From Helicobacteraceae bacterium (GTDB lineage: Bacteria; Campylobacterota; Campylobacteria; Campylobacterales; Sulfurimonadaceae): a stretch of 7,328 bases of DNA. The stretch is from assembly GCA_030613795.1 (NCBI GenBank), contig JAUWLG010000056.1, positions 1 through 7,328 on the forward strand, read 5' to 3'. Shown here one piece after another: positions 1-6,464 of the stretch; within the stretch, counting starts at the first letter, position 1, and each line of letters opens with the position of its first letter. A model generated the notes under the pieces. It did not search any database and had not been told where the DNA came from. It saw only the letters and a list, made by a program, of their open reading frames with translations. The position numbers and the translations under genes are program-made.

Positions 1-78
1 ACAGGCACTTCTAAAAAAGGATAGTTAGTGTGTAAAATATTTTTATTGCTTTGTGGTAAAACGGTTTATAAAAATAAG
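1..78. other. Noncoding flank downstream of the phosphatase gene
   Basis: AT-rich stretch after the last minus-strand gene. I see no GC-rich hairpin followed by a T run in either direction, so there is no clear intrinsic terminator. The only symmetry is an AT-only palindrome (TAAAATATTTTTA, about 33-45). Short open frames from the left edge close at stops near 22-28 on the plus strand, so a gene ending here is possible but cannot be shown. Confidence 0.4.
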
Positions 79-522
79 TTAGCTGTTCTCGTCTAATAAG
101 TTAGTAACACAAACCTCGATCATCTCATAAACCTTGTCAAACCCTTCATATCCGGGAAAGAAATATGGGTCAGGCACATCTTCACTATTATAACCATAGG
201 CACCGAGTTTTTGAATATTTTTAGCACCCATCTCCATAAGGTCACGAATGTTCTTGTCATCAAAAGCAATGATAAGCTCGAACTTCTCCAAATCCAGTTT
301 TGTGACTTGTCTGGCACGCAGCATCGAGATATCAAGACCATGTTCATTAGCCACACGGATTGCATTAACACAAGGAGCTTCACCCACATGCCAACTTCCT
401 GTTCCACATGAATCAATTTCAATGTCAAAACCTTGTTTGTTAGCGATCTGTTTTGCAATACCTTCTGCCAGCGGAGAGCGGCAGATATTGCCAAGACAGA
501 CAAAAAGAATCGATTGCGGCAC
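79..522 (-). CDS. Low-molecular-weight protein tyrosine phosphatase
   Basis: Predicted cytoplasmic phosphatase that removes phosphate from protein phosphotyrosine (or small aryl phosphates) through a cysteinyl-phosphate intermediate. The protein is 147 residues, a usual length for the family. The phosphate-binding loop C-x5-R-S lies at residues 9-16 (Cys9 nucleophile, Arg15), and the general-acid loop Asp118-Pro-Tyr is near the C-terminus. The family-typical SCGTGSWHVGE stretch is at 38-48. The start is GTG, overlapping the TAG stop of the acyl-CoA synthetase by one base (TAGTG); an AAGAAG tract just upstream may serve as ribosome binding site. Beginning six residues before the catalytic strand is normal for the family, which supports this start. 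It is the last gene of its cluster and probably translationally coupled. The substrate is unknown. An arsenate-reductase role is less likely because the Asp-Pro-Tyr acid loop of phosphatases is intact. Confidence 0.93.
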   Translation of the reverse strand: MPQSILFVCLGNICRSPLAEGIAKQIANKQGFDIEIDSCGTGSWHVGEAPCVNAIRVANEHGLDISMLRARQVTKLDLEKFELIIAFDDKNIRDLMEMGAKNIQKLGAYGYNSEDVPDPYFFPGYEGFDKVYEMIEVCVTNLLDENS

Positions 523-2231
523 TACTTCTTCTTTTTCGCCTCAACATAGAGGTAACGCTTGATCTTCTTCGTAGGCGTTTTAACAAACTCTTCGCGCTGC
601 TCGATCACCTTGCGAATACGTGAGAAAGAGGAGACGTTCTCATTGACACCAAGACGGATCTCTTCTAACAGTCTCTGGATCTTGTCTTGCACCTTAGTCT
701 CAGACGAAAATGTCACACCAAAGTGAGCGTCTAACTTCTCATGGTCAAGATAGATCCTTGCTGTTAACGTACCGTTGTCATCGTAGACAAGAGAGTCAGC
801 AACAAGTTCGTGTGCATTGATGGCCGCCTCTATCTGTTCAGGATAGATATTTTTACCCGACGCACCTACGATGATATTTTTGGCTCGTCCACTCATAAAA
901 AAGTAACCATCCTCATCAAAATAGCCGATATCTTCCGTGTTGAACCAGCCGTTTGCATCGATGACTTCTGCGGTCTTTTCCGGATCTTTATAATAACCTC
1001 TCATGATGTTAGCTCCCTTGACCCACAAGGTACCGCTCCCATCTTCATTTTTGTTACGAAGCTCCGCTTCTACACCAGGAATCATAGGACCGATCGCCTT
1101 ATACTTGGTGATACTTGGGTTTGTTCCCGCTAACAGTGGTGCGGTCTCAGTTAGCCCATAACCTATACAGTATGGAAACTCTGCCTCACGTAAAAAGAAC
1201 TCGACATAAGGCGAGCTCCCGCCACCGCCAACACCGAAGAAACGTATCTCACCACCAAAGGTCTCCATAAGCTTTTTACCGGCGATCTTGTTCAGCTTTT
1301 TACGTACAAATGGAATAGCGTACAATGTGCGGATCAAGAAATTTTTCTGGAAATTAGGTTGTACCTTGTTTTTATAGATCTTCTCAATAACCAAAGGAAC
1401 ACTCAACATAAAGGTAGGTTTGACTTTAGCCATTGCCTTGATCAGGATCGACGGGGTCGGCGGTTTGGTGATATAGTGGATCGATGCACCATTTAAAATA
1501 GGAATGATCATCCCCACCGTACACTCATAGGTATGCGCAAGAGGCAAAATAGAGAGAAAGCGGTCTTCTGGAAAGATGTCGACAAGGTATTGACCGGTCG
1601 TGGCATCAAAGGTGAGGTTTTTATGAGTCAGCATAACGCCTTTCGAACTGCCTGTTGTACCTGAGGTATAGATGATCGCAGCAAGGTCCTCCTCGCCCAC
1701 CTCCTCACTCTCTTTTCCCAATTTTTCCATCGCTTTTGTAAGGTGGTCGCCGCCTTTTTGCATGACTCTCTCGACGGTTGAACGCGTTGACAGCTCCTCT
1801 AAGACTGTTAGCTCATCAAGGACAACAAGAAGACGCATTTCAGGCGGCTGGATCTCATCTAACATGGTGTCAAATAGTTTTTGAGATACAAAGGCGGCCT
1901 TACATTCAGCGTGAGTTGCGATGTGCATCGCTTCAGAGGTTTGAAAGTCCGGGAGGATAGGGACGATGACAGCACCCATGGTCGTTACTGCAAAATAGAC
2001 AACCGGCCAGTTCGGCGTGTTAGTACTATAGATCGCAACCTTGTCCCCTTTGCGAATACCGTAGTCACGCAGCATTGACTGAACCTCTTTTACCTTCTCT
2101 CCAAACTCTGCATAGCTCATACCCTCTGCGTCAACAACACGCATCGCCAACTTGTCACCGTAACTCTCTATACTGTACTCAAAAAGTGCTTTTAGTGTTA
2201 ATTTCGGTAGTTCAATAAATGGCTTACTCAT
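522..2231 (-). CDS. AMP-dependent acyl-CoA synthetase (long-chain fatty acid type)
   Basis: ANL-superfamily adenylating enzyme, 569 residues. It is predicted to activate a carboxylic acid, probably a long-chain fatty acid, to acyl-AMP and then acyl-CoA. All core motifs are visible: ATP-binding loop YTSGTTGSSKG at 188-198; LPLAHTYE at 229-236; YGLTETAP at 358-365; NTED at 431-434 with Asp434 placed to bind the ribose; SGRAKN at 447-452 with the hinge region after it; NIYPEQIE at 461-468; and PTKKIKR at 553-559 carrying the likely catalytic Lys556. The ATG is preceded by a good AGGGAG ribosome binding site and lies 9 bases after the methyltransferase stop. The chain resembles bacterial long-chain (FadD/COG1022-like) enzymes more than acetyl-CoA synthetases. 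Chain length cannot be read from the sequence. No beta-oxidation genes lie nearby, so recycling of free fatty acids into membrane lipid is a plausible but unproven role. Confidence 0.93.
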   Translation of the reverse strand: MSKPFIELPKLTLKALFEYSIESYGDKLAMRVVDAEGMSYAEFGEKVKEVQSMLRDYGIRKGDKVAIYSTNTPNWPVVYFAVTTMGAVIVPILPDFQTSEAMHIATHAECKAAFVSQKLFDTMLDEIQPPEMRLLVVLDELTVLEELSTRSTVERVMQKGGDHLTKAMEKLGKESEEVGEEDLAAIIYTSGTTGSSKGVMLTHKNLTFDATTGQYLVDIFPEDRFLSILPLAHTYECTVGMIIPILNGASIHYITKPPTPSILIKAMAKVKPTFMLSVPLVIEKIYKNKVQPNFQKNFLIRTLYAIPFVRKKLNKIAGKKLMETFGGEIRFFGVGGGGSSPYVEFFLREAEFPYCIGYGLTETAPLLAGTNPSITKYKAIGPMIPGVEAELRNKNEDGSGTLWVKGANIMRGYYKDPEKTAEVIDANGWFNTEDIGYFDEDGYFFMSGRAKNIIVGASGKNIYPEQIEAAINAHELVADSLVYDDNGTLTARIYLDHEKLDAHFGVTFSSETKVQDKIQRLLEEIRLGVNENVSSFSRIRKVIEQREEFVKTPTKKIKRYLYVEAKKKK

Positions 2232-2240
2232 GGCTTCTCC

Positions 2241-2849
2241 CTATAATTTCTGTACGATCACACGGATCAGTTCTGCATCACCTTGATGGCCGCTGCCTTC
2301 TGAGAGGTGGTCCACACACTCTTCGAGTCTGATGATCTTCACATCATCACGATCAAAGATCTTTTTGAGCGATTTAAGAGTGTAAAGCAACTCTGGCATC
2401 TTAGGACCACCCGAGTCACGAGAAAGCTGTTCCACGGAGAAAAACTCACCCATAAAATAGCCACCGGTCTCTACAGTGTCTAAAGCATGAGAAAAGGCCT
2501 CTGTTCTCAGCGGTTCCGGCAGATGTAAAAATGAGGTCAAAACCCCATTGTATTTCCTTTCACTCCGCCACTCACTCAGATCAGCATGTATGATCTCGAT
2601 CTCAACACCCATATCTTTCGCTAAGGTTCTTGTTTTATCAAGTCCGACATCCGAGGCGTCCAAAGCAGCAACGACATGACCTTTCAGAGCCATGAAACAT
2701 GCCGTTCTACCTTCTCCCTCACCTAACATCAAGATGTTGCTTTTAGGGCTTAAAAGATGCTCATTTGCCGCTAAAAAGGCATTGGGTTCCTTACCATACA
2801 AAAATCCCTCTCTGGAGAACTTCTCATTCCACATCTTCTGCATACTCAT
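2241..2849 (-). CDS. Class I SAM-dependent methyltransferase, TehB-like
   Basis: Cytosolic methyltransferase of 202 residues with a Rossmann SAM-binding fold. Motif I is ILMLGEGEGR at 39-48. The acidic end of strand 2 is ALDAS (Asp64, expected to hold the ribose hydroxyls), and IHADLSEW at 87-94 supplies the Asp90 expected near the adenine. The N-terminal WNEKFSREGFLYGKEPNAFL and the C-terminal EGSGHQGDAELIRV are typical of a TehB/UbiE-like small-molecule subgroup. The first ATG (MSMQ) has an AAGG about 8 bases upstream; an ATG two codons later is also possible. Nine bases separate it from the gene before and nine from the gene after, so it is cotranscribed with both. The substrate is unknown: the subgroup includes tellurite, thiol and oxyanion methylases, and nothing here decides between them. 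Confidence 0.88.
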   Translation of the reverse strand: MSMQKMWNEKFSREGFLYGKEPNAFLAANEHLLSPKSNILMLGEGEGRTACFMALKGHVVAALDASDVGLDKTRTLAKDMGVEIEIIHADLSEWRSERKYNGVLTSFLHLPEPLRTEAFSHALDTVETGGYFMGEFFSVEQLSRDSGGPKMPELLYTLKSLKKIFDRDDVKIIRLEECVDHLSEGSGHQGDAELIRVIVQKL

Positions 2850-2858
2850 GTTGCTGCC

Positions 2859-3314
2859 TTACTCTTCATTATCTTCATGGTACTGCTCCAAAAACTCGTC
2901 AATTAAAAAGTTCATCACCGAATCATAAACATCGGCTTCGATATTCTCACTCTCTATCATGTCATCAAAACTATAGGTCAGTGCAAAACTTTTCACTTTA
3001 TGCGAACGATCTATCTCAGCTTCTTCGCCGATACCAAGATTGATATAGGCAACCGTTGTTTTACCGATTTTTGTAGAGGTAATCTTCACAAACATAGCAC
3101 CGACACCATCTTTTTTGCTCGCGATCCCATTTTTTTCCAGTTTACTTTTTAATCCGACGGAGATCTTCTTTTCGAGCTCTGGAGAGATCGTTGCACTTTG
3201 ATCGATCACTAAGACATTTAGCGCCTTGATACCTTCAAGATTATAGGGTGTTGTTGCGAACAGAGTAAGTTGTGAAAAAAGAAGAAAAGAGATGACAAGA
3301 GAAAGATTCTTCAT
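2859..3314 (-). CDS. Small secreted (periplasmic) protein of unknown function
   Basis: I do not recognise a named family. The 151-residue product begins with a Sec-type signal peptide: Lys2, a hydrophobic stretch at about 4-19, and a likely cleavage after Ala20 (LFA before TTPY). No cysteine follows, so it is not a lipoprotein. The mature part of about 130 residues reads as mixed alpha/beta: strand KALNVLVID, helix SPELEKKISVGLKSKLEKNGI, strands GAMFVKITSTKI and TVAYINLGIGEEAEI, then a charged segment and a C-terminal helix ending in an acidic tail. There is no cysteine, catalytic motif or further membrane segment. The ATG is preceded by GAGGT at a good distance and by a perfect TATAAT, so it probably leads the four-gene transcript. 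The periplasmic location contrasts with its three cytosolic partners. Confidence 0.8.
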   Translation of the reverse strand: MKNLSLVISFLLFSQLTLFATTPYNLEGIKALNVLVIDQSATISPELEKKISVGLKSKLEKNGIASKKDGVGAMFVKITSTKIGKTTVAYINLGIGEEAEIDRSHKVKSFALTYSFDDMIESENIEADVYDSVMNFLIDEFLEQYHEDNEE

Positions 3315-3335
3315 AATAAGACCTCATAACATTTA

Positions 3336-3369
3336 TCTTATTATACTAGCCAATTACAACTGAATGGAG
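3336..3369 (-). promoter_or_regulatory. Candidate sigma-70 promoter for the four-gene cluster
   Basis: On the minus strand a perfect TATAAT (3345-3340) sits in GCTAGTATAATAAG, about 25 bases before the ATG of the secreted-protein gene. Transcription would start near 3333 and leave a leader of about 19 bases that includes the GAGGT ribosome binding site. No good -35 box is visible at 16-18 bases, which is normal for Campylobacterota promoters. The 79-base gap after pcm, large for this region, fits a new transcription unit. Confidence 0.6.
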
Positions 3370-3393
3370 AGAGAAACGTTAAATAATATTTAC

Positions 3394-4035
3394 TTATCGT
3401 TGAACACCGTCCAAAACTGGGACGAACTCGCAAACTTCCAATTCATCTTCGATCAACTCATCACCAATCTTGACAAAGCGTGTGATCACCTGCTTACCGC
3501 CCTTTTCCATCGGGGCCACAATAACACCGCGCGGCGCTAACTGGTCAATAAGGACTTGAGGTATATGTGTCGGTGCAGCCGAGAAGAGTATACGGTCATA
3601 CGGTGCATACTGGATCCACCCTTTTTGGCCATCATCTGTACGGGTGTGGACATTTTGAATACCGAGTTCGCGAAAACGCTGTTTCGCCTCAACGATCAGT
3701 GTTTCTATCCGCTCTATTGAAAAGACCCCGCGAAAAAGGTGAGACAAGACCGCTGCCTGATAGCCGCTTCCACAGCCGATCTCTAAGACCCTGTCTGCCC
3801 CTTCCGGTTCAAGATACTCTGTCATCTTAGCCACTGTTAACGGCGAAGAGATCCACTGTTTTGCACCTATCGGAAGGGCATCTAACTTATACGCATGTTG
3901 ACGCATAGCGACGGGAACGAACTTTTCGCGGTTGGTGTTAATGATCGCCTCTTTTACATTAGAGGAGAGTTCAAAGACACTGTCGATCTCATCGGCCATA
4001 CGTTTTGTTTTAATTGCTGTTATTTTATCGATCAA
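3394..4035 (-). CDS. pcm: Protein-L-isoaspartate O-methyltransferase
   Basis: Cytosolic repair enzyme that uses SAM to methylate L-isoaspartyl residues in aged proteins, starting their return to aspartate. It has 213 residues, close to the roughly 208 of E. coli Pcm. Visible motifs are ISSPLTVAKM at 62-71 (the family's IS-x-P-x-x-x-A signature), SAM motif I VLEIGCGSGY at 83-92, the acidic IERI at 107-110, DDG at 134-136, PYDRILFSAAP at 145-155 and PMEKGGKQ at 175-182. The start is TTG, inside a four-base TTGA overlap with the stop of the preceding gene, with TAGGT about 8 bases upstream. The next ATG (codon 13) lacks a ribosome binding site and would trim the N-terminal helix, so TTG is preferred. 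Translational coupling to the nitrilase-like gene is likely. Confidence 0.95.
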   Translation of the reverse strand: MIDKITAIKTKRMADEIDSVFELSSNVKEAIINTNREKFVPVAMRQHAYKLDALPIGAKQWISSPLTVAKMTEYLEPEGADRVLEIGCGSGYQAAVLSHLFRGVFSIERIETLIVEAKQRFRELGIQNVHTRTDDGQKGWIQYAPYDRILFSAAPTHIPQVLIDQLAPRGVIVAPMEKGGKQVITRFVKIGDELIEDELEVCEFVPVLDGVQR

Positions 4036-4772
4036 ACTATACCTACATCCAAATATCGGCGCATCTTACGCACCTCTTTTTCTTTATATCTCTCTGTCAA
4101 ACAGAATTGTCCACCATTTCGACTCTCTTCACCAAATGGTGTGATGATCCCGCTCATACCAGTGGTGTCACTGTTGTTCGTGTCAGACGCCACCACGTAA
4201 CACTGGTTTATAATGGCCAGTGCATTGGTCAATGAAACAAAGTTTTGCGTGCGTAGTTTACCCCATTGTGCTGGAATTAACATTATGTCCGCCCCTTCGA
4301 GCGTGTTCCAAAACTGTTTAAAACGTATTTCAAAACAGATAAGCAGTCCAAACCTAAGTCCATCGACCTCAAAAAGAGTGATCTCACTCTCACTACCTTG
4401 AGCAAAGTAATCATGTTCGCCGCCAAACTTGAAAAGCTCGACTTTCGCCTGCTCATGAACAATTTGACCTCTATGAAAGACCTTGGCAACATTATAGAAC
4501 TTATCATCGTTACGCTTCTCTATCATCGTTGCAGCAATGATCTGCTCACCTGCAGCCTCTAACAGTTTGTTGGTAATAACCTCTGCATAGGCAGCTGCTG
4601 CTTCAAAATGGTCATAGTCAAAATTAGTGACAGCAAGTTCAGGTAGAACAATAATGGCGTTAGTAGGGGCTTGTTTGATCAGAGCGAGAAGGGTGGAAAG
4701 GTTCTCTTCGTAGCTATAACCTTCGCTAACAAAAGAGAGAGAGCAGAGCGGACGCTCTTTAAAAGTCGTCAA
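4032..4772 (-). CDS. Carbon-nitrogen hydrolase (nitrilase superfamily)
   Basis: Predicted amidase or omega-amidase-like enzyme, 246 residues. The Glu-Lys-Cys catalytic triad is complete: Glu45 in LPELAVTNF, Lys110 in HEQAKVELF, and Cys146 in LICFEIRF. The supporting Glu119 (GGEHDYF) is also present. The length is near the minimum for a single-domain member. The start is TTG, overlapping the end of nrdB by 14 bases. A TAG lies two codons upstream in frame, and no ATG or GTG occurs before the first catalytic strand, so this TTG is essentially the only possible start. The spacing of a possible AAGGG site is long, so translation probably depends on ribosomes finishing nrdB. The substrate is unknown. 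Its place between nrdB and pcm could suggest metabolite repair or deaminated-amide clean-up, but that is inference only. Confidence 0.9.
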   Translation of the reverse strand: MTTFKERPLCSLSFVSEGYSYEENLSTLLALIKQAPTNAIIVLPELAVTNFDYDHFEAAAAYAEVITNKLLEAAGEQIIAATMIEKRNDDKFYNVAKVFHRGQIVHEQAKVELFKFGGEHDYFAQGSESEITLFEVDGLRFGLLICFEIRFKQFWNTLEGADIMLIPAQWGKLRTQNFVSLTNALAIINQCYVVASDTNNSDTTGMSGIITPFGEESRNGGQFCLTERYKEKEVRKMRRYLDVGIV

Positions 4773-5787
4773 AGTCTAGAGACCCTTTAGAGTAGTTAGC
4801 CACAGTACCTTCGAAGAAGTTGGTCTTTTGGTCATTAAACGAAGCGAAGTCATCGACCCATTTAATCGGGTTGGTAACATTATAGATCGGCTCAAGTTTA
4901 ACAGCACGAAGACGCTCATCTGCAAGAAATTGGATGTACTGCTCAATGATATCATCTGTCAGACCAAGTATTTGACCTTGTGTGATATATTTACCCCATG
5001 AGGCCTCAAGTTTAACCGCCTCTCTAAACATCTCATAAACATCTTCAAGAAGTTCCGGTGTAAAAAGTTCCGGGTGTTCACGACGAAGTGAGTTAATAAG
5101 GTTTTGGAACAAAATAAGGTGGGTCACTTCATCACGCTGGATAAAACGGATCATCTGCGCAGAACCGAGCATCTTACCAGAACGTGCAAGTGTATAGATG
5201 TAGGCAAAACCGCTATAAAAGTAGAGACCCTCTAGTATCTGGTTGGCAAAACAAGCTTTAAGAAAATTCTCTGCTGTCGGGTTCTCCGCAAGGACCTCGT
5301 ACTTAATCGCAATCGCATCGTTTTTAGCCTTCAACATCATGTCCGTGCGCCAAAGCTCATAGATCTCTTCAGAATTTTGAGAGATCGAATCGACCATAAC
5401 CGCGTATGACTGTGAGTGTAGGGCCTCTTCGAATGACTGACGTACCAAAATAAGATTGATCTCAGGTGATGTGACATACGGGTTAACGTTGTCTATCAGG
5501 TTGTTTGTCTGAAGCGAATCCATAAAGATAAGCTGTGAAAGTGTCTTGTCGTAGGCTGCTTTCTCACCCTCTGTCAAGTTTTTATAGTCATTGGTGTCAC
5601 GGGTCATATCGACCTCTTTAGGGAACCAGGTGTTGTTCAGCATCACTTCCCAAAGGTTGTACGCCCACTGGTACTTGATATTGTTTAGTTCAAAGATACC
5701 CGTCGGGTTACCGCCAAAGATCTTACGATCGTTAACATGTTCAGTTGACTCTGGGTTATAGATCTTTTTTCTGTTGATTGTTGTCAT
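4759..5787 (-). CDS. nrdB: Ribonucleoside-diphosphate reductase subunit beta (class Ia)
   Basis: Radical-generating subunit that pairs with NrdA to reduce ribonucleotides to deoxyribonucleotides for DNA synthesis. It has 342 residues. The di-iron ligands are all present with the same spacings as E. coli R2: Asp90, Glu121 and His124 (EALHSQSY), Glu186 (ILEGLYFY), and Glu220 with His223 (RDEVTHL). Tyr128, four residues after His124, is the expected tyrosyl-radical site. Together these indicate an iron-tyrosyl class Ia-type enzyme rather than a class Ic enzyme that lacks the tyrosine. The acidic-aromatic C-terminal tail (SLDFDDF) fits the peptide that docks to NrdA. The ATG has AGG 7 bases upstream. 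nrdA is not in the window; separate nrdA and nrdB loci are usual in this phylum, and I recall pcm beside nrdB in H. pylori. It heads the nrdB-hydrolase-pcm cluster. Confidence 0.97.
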   Translation of the reverse strand: MTTINRKKIYNPESTEHVNDRKIFGGNPTGIFELNNIKYQWAYNLWEVMLNNTWFPKEVDMTRDTNDYKNLTEGEKAAYDKTLSQLIFMDSLQTNNLIDNVNPYVTSPEINLILVRQSFEEALHSQSYAVMVDSISQNSEEIYELWRTDMMLKAKNDAIAIKYEVLAENPTAENFLKACFANQILEGLYFYSGFAYIYTLARSGKMLGSAQMIRFIQRDEVTHLILFQNLINSLRREHPELFTPELLEDVYEMFREAVKLEASWGKYITQGQILGLTDDIIEQYIQFLADERLRAVKLEPIYNVTNPIKWVDDFASFNDQKTNFFEGTVANYSKGSLDFDDF

Positions 5788-5813
5788 ATTTTTGCCTGAA
5801 TTGGTAAATTCGT

Positions 5814-5819
5814 ATTGTA
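5814..5819 (-). promoter_or_regulatory. Candidate -10 box for nrdB
   Basis: TACAAT on the minus strand matches the sigma-70 -10 at five of six positions and stands about 26 bases before the nrdB ATG. The predicted leader is about 20 bases. No -35 box is evident; a run of T (minus strand) lies upstream, as in many Campylobacterota promoters. A second possible -10, GATAAT, lies about 30 bases further upstream, so the exact start is uncertain. Confidence 0.45.
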
Positions 5820-5832
5820 GTTTCTACTACAA
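5815..5832. repeat. Perfect dyad over the putative nrdB promoter
   Basis: Inverted repeat TTGTAGT - TTCT - ACTACAA, with 7-base perfect arms and a 4-base centre. It overlaps the candidate nrdB -10 box, where a bound repressor would block RNA polymerase. It does not match the NrdR box consensus well. It could also form a small hairpin in RNA if transcription begins further upstream. Operator function is inference. Confidence 0.45.
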
Positions 5833-5839
5833 AAAAGTT

Positions 5840-5871
5840 AATGATTATCGCGAAAATATCATTCATTTTCG
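5840..5871. repeat. Overlapping small inverted repeats in the nrdB upstream region
   Basis: Two interleaved dyads are visible: AATGAT (5840-5845) with ATCATT (5858-5863), and CGAAAAT (5851-5857) with ATTTTCG (5865-5871). On the minus strand, GATAATCATTAAC here matches 12 of 13 bases of the right part of the Fur consensus, but the left third of the 19-base box is not conserved. A third weak dyad (AGTAAA/TTTACT) lies at 5881-5900. In AT-rich DNA such repeats can arise by chance. Confidence 0.3.
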
Positions 5872-5940
5872 TTGAAAAAGAGTAAAAATGAGAATTTACT
5901 TTTTATAGGGTTACATATAAAATTATTCATATTACTTATG

Positions 5941-5946
5941 TATAAT
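5941..5946 (+). promoter_or_regulatory. Candidate -10 box for the RDD-protein gene
   Basis: Perfect TATAAT on the plus strand, 28 bases before the ATG, in a strongly AT-rich region without a recognisable -35 element. Initiation near 5953 would give a leader of about 22 bases carrying the AGGA ribosome binding site at 5964-5967. It is divergent from the nrdB promoter, so the region between 5788 and 5974 appears to serve both genes. Confidence 0.6.
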
Positions 5947-5974
5947 AGGACGAATTTCAACATAGGAAAACAAT

Positions 5975-6394
5975 ATGAATAACGCAGGTTTTATGAAACG
6001 CGCTGTTGCTATCTTTATCGACGCTATCATTCTTACAATTATCATGTTTGTCATCATGTTCACTATCGGATTTTTTATCGGAGGCATGCTGTCTGACCCG
6101 GAAAGTGTTGCCAAGGTAAGTAATTTTGGCATGCTTATAAACGTTGTTGTGGTCTGGCTCTATTTTGCGATGCAAGAGAGTGGCGAGAACCAGGCTACTG
6201 TCGGCAAACGGGTTATGGCTATCTATGTTACTGACAAAGAGGGTAATCGCATAAGTTTTGCTCAGGCAACCATCCGTTACTTCTCTAAATATCTTTCGAG
6301 TATTTTGATGATCGGTTTTATTATGGCGGCTTTTACAAAAAACAAGCAGGGGTTGCATGATCTTATTGCTGATACTTTGGTTGTGAATCGATAA
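5975..6394 (+). CDS. RDD-family inner membrane protein
   Basis: Integral membrane protein of 139 residues with the RDD-family layout. The first hydrophobic helix (about 10-38) carries the early Arg9 and Asp16 pair (KRAVAIFID). A second helix is at about 52-67. Next comes the conserved loop QATVGKRVMAIYVTDKEGNRISFAQATIRY at 73-102, with the Gly77-Lys-Arg signature. A third helix lies at about 104-120, and the final NKQGLHDLIADTLVV contains the usual QGLHD motif at 125-129. The length is typical of a complete single-domain RDD protein. The ATG has AGGA 7 bases upstream. The family function is poorly defined; some members have been linked to sodium or proton exchange, but this cannot be assumed here. 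It is a single-gene unit, divergent from nrdB and convergent with selO. Confidence 0.88.
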   Translation: MNNAGFMKRAVAIFIDAIILTIIMFVIMFTIGFFIGGMLSDPESVAKVSNFGMLINVVVVWLYFAMQESGENQATVGKRVMAIYVTDKEGNRISFAQATIRYFSKYLSSILMIGFIMAAFTKNKQGLHDLIADTLVVNR

Positions 6395-6403
6395 CTATCT
6401 TTC

Positions 6404-6455
6404 ATTCCTGTGAATATAGGAATAACTCGTTCCTATACTCTGCGTGGGAACGAGT
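6404..6455. repeat. Overlapping hairpin array between convergent genes, REP-like
   Basis: Three perfect or near-perfect inverted repeats share sequence. A: ATTCCTGT (6404-6411) with ATAGGAAT (6416-6423), including one G-T pair. B: TATAGGAA (6415-6422) with TTCCTATA (6430-6437), perfect. C: ACTCGTTCC (6425-6433) with GGAACGAGT (6447-6455), perfect. B is incompatible with A and with C, while A and C can coexist. The right part (CTCTGCGTGGGAACGAGT) closely resembles, from memory, a dispersed REP-type palindrome seen in many proteobacteria, whose left arm would continue CCCACG where this copy has CCTATA. No T run follows on either strand, so it is at best a weak bidirectional terminator for the two converging genes. 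Confidence 0.6.
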
Positions 6456-6464
6456 CTTACTAAC

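Noticed and set aside
33..45. AT palindrome as terminator of the minus-strand cluster
   Set aside because: It has no G or C in the stem and would not form a stable RNA hairpin, so it does not qualify as an intrinsic terminator.
248..562. Plus-strand open frame opposite the phosphatase
   Set aside because: It lies wholly antisense to the well-supported phosphatase and the acyl-CoA synthetase end, and its product shows no recognisable domain.
2692..3043. Plus-strand open frames across the methyltransferase and secreted-protein genes
   Set aside because: They are antisense shadows with no domain-like sequence; the minus-strand genes explain the coding signal.
3997..3999. ATG (codon 13) as the start of pcm
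   Set aside because: There is no ribosome binding site before it, whereas the upstream TTG has TAGGT in place and overlaps the previous stop in a coupling arrangement.
5815..5832. NrdR box upstream of nrdB
   Set aside because: The dyad lacks the central ATAT-type core and flanking pattern of the NrdR consensus, and no second box at helical spacing is visible.
5957..6358. Minus-strand open frame opposite the RDD gene
   Set aside because: It is antisense to a gene with clear family motifs, its product is low-complexity and charged, and it has no supported promoter or ribosome binding site.
6425..6460. Strong intrinsic terminator for the RDD gene or selO
   Set aside because: The stem is good, but neither strand has a T run after it (CTTACTAAC on plus; mixed bases on minus). 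I keep it as a repeat with at most weak terminator activity.
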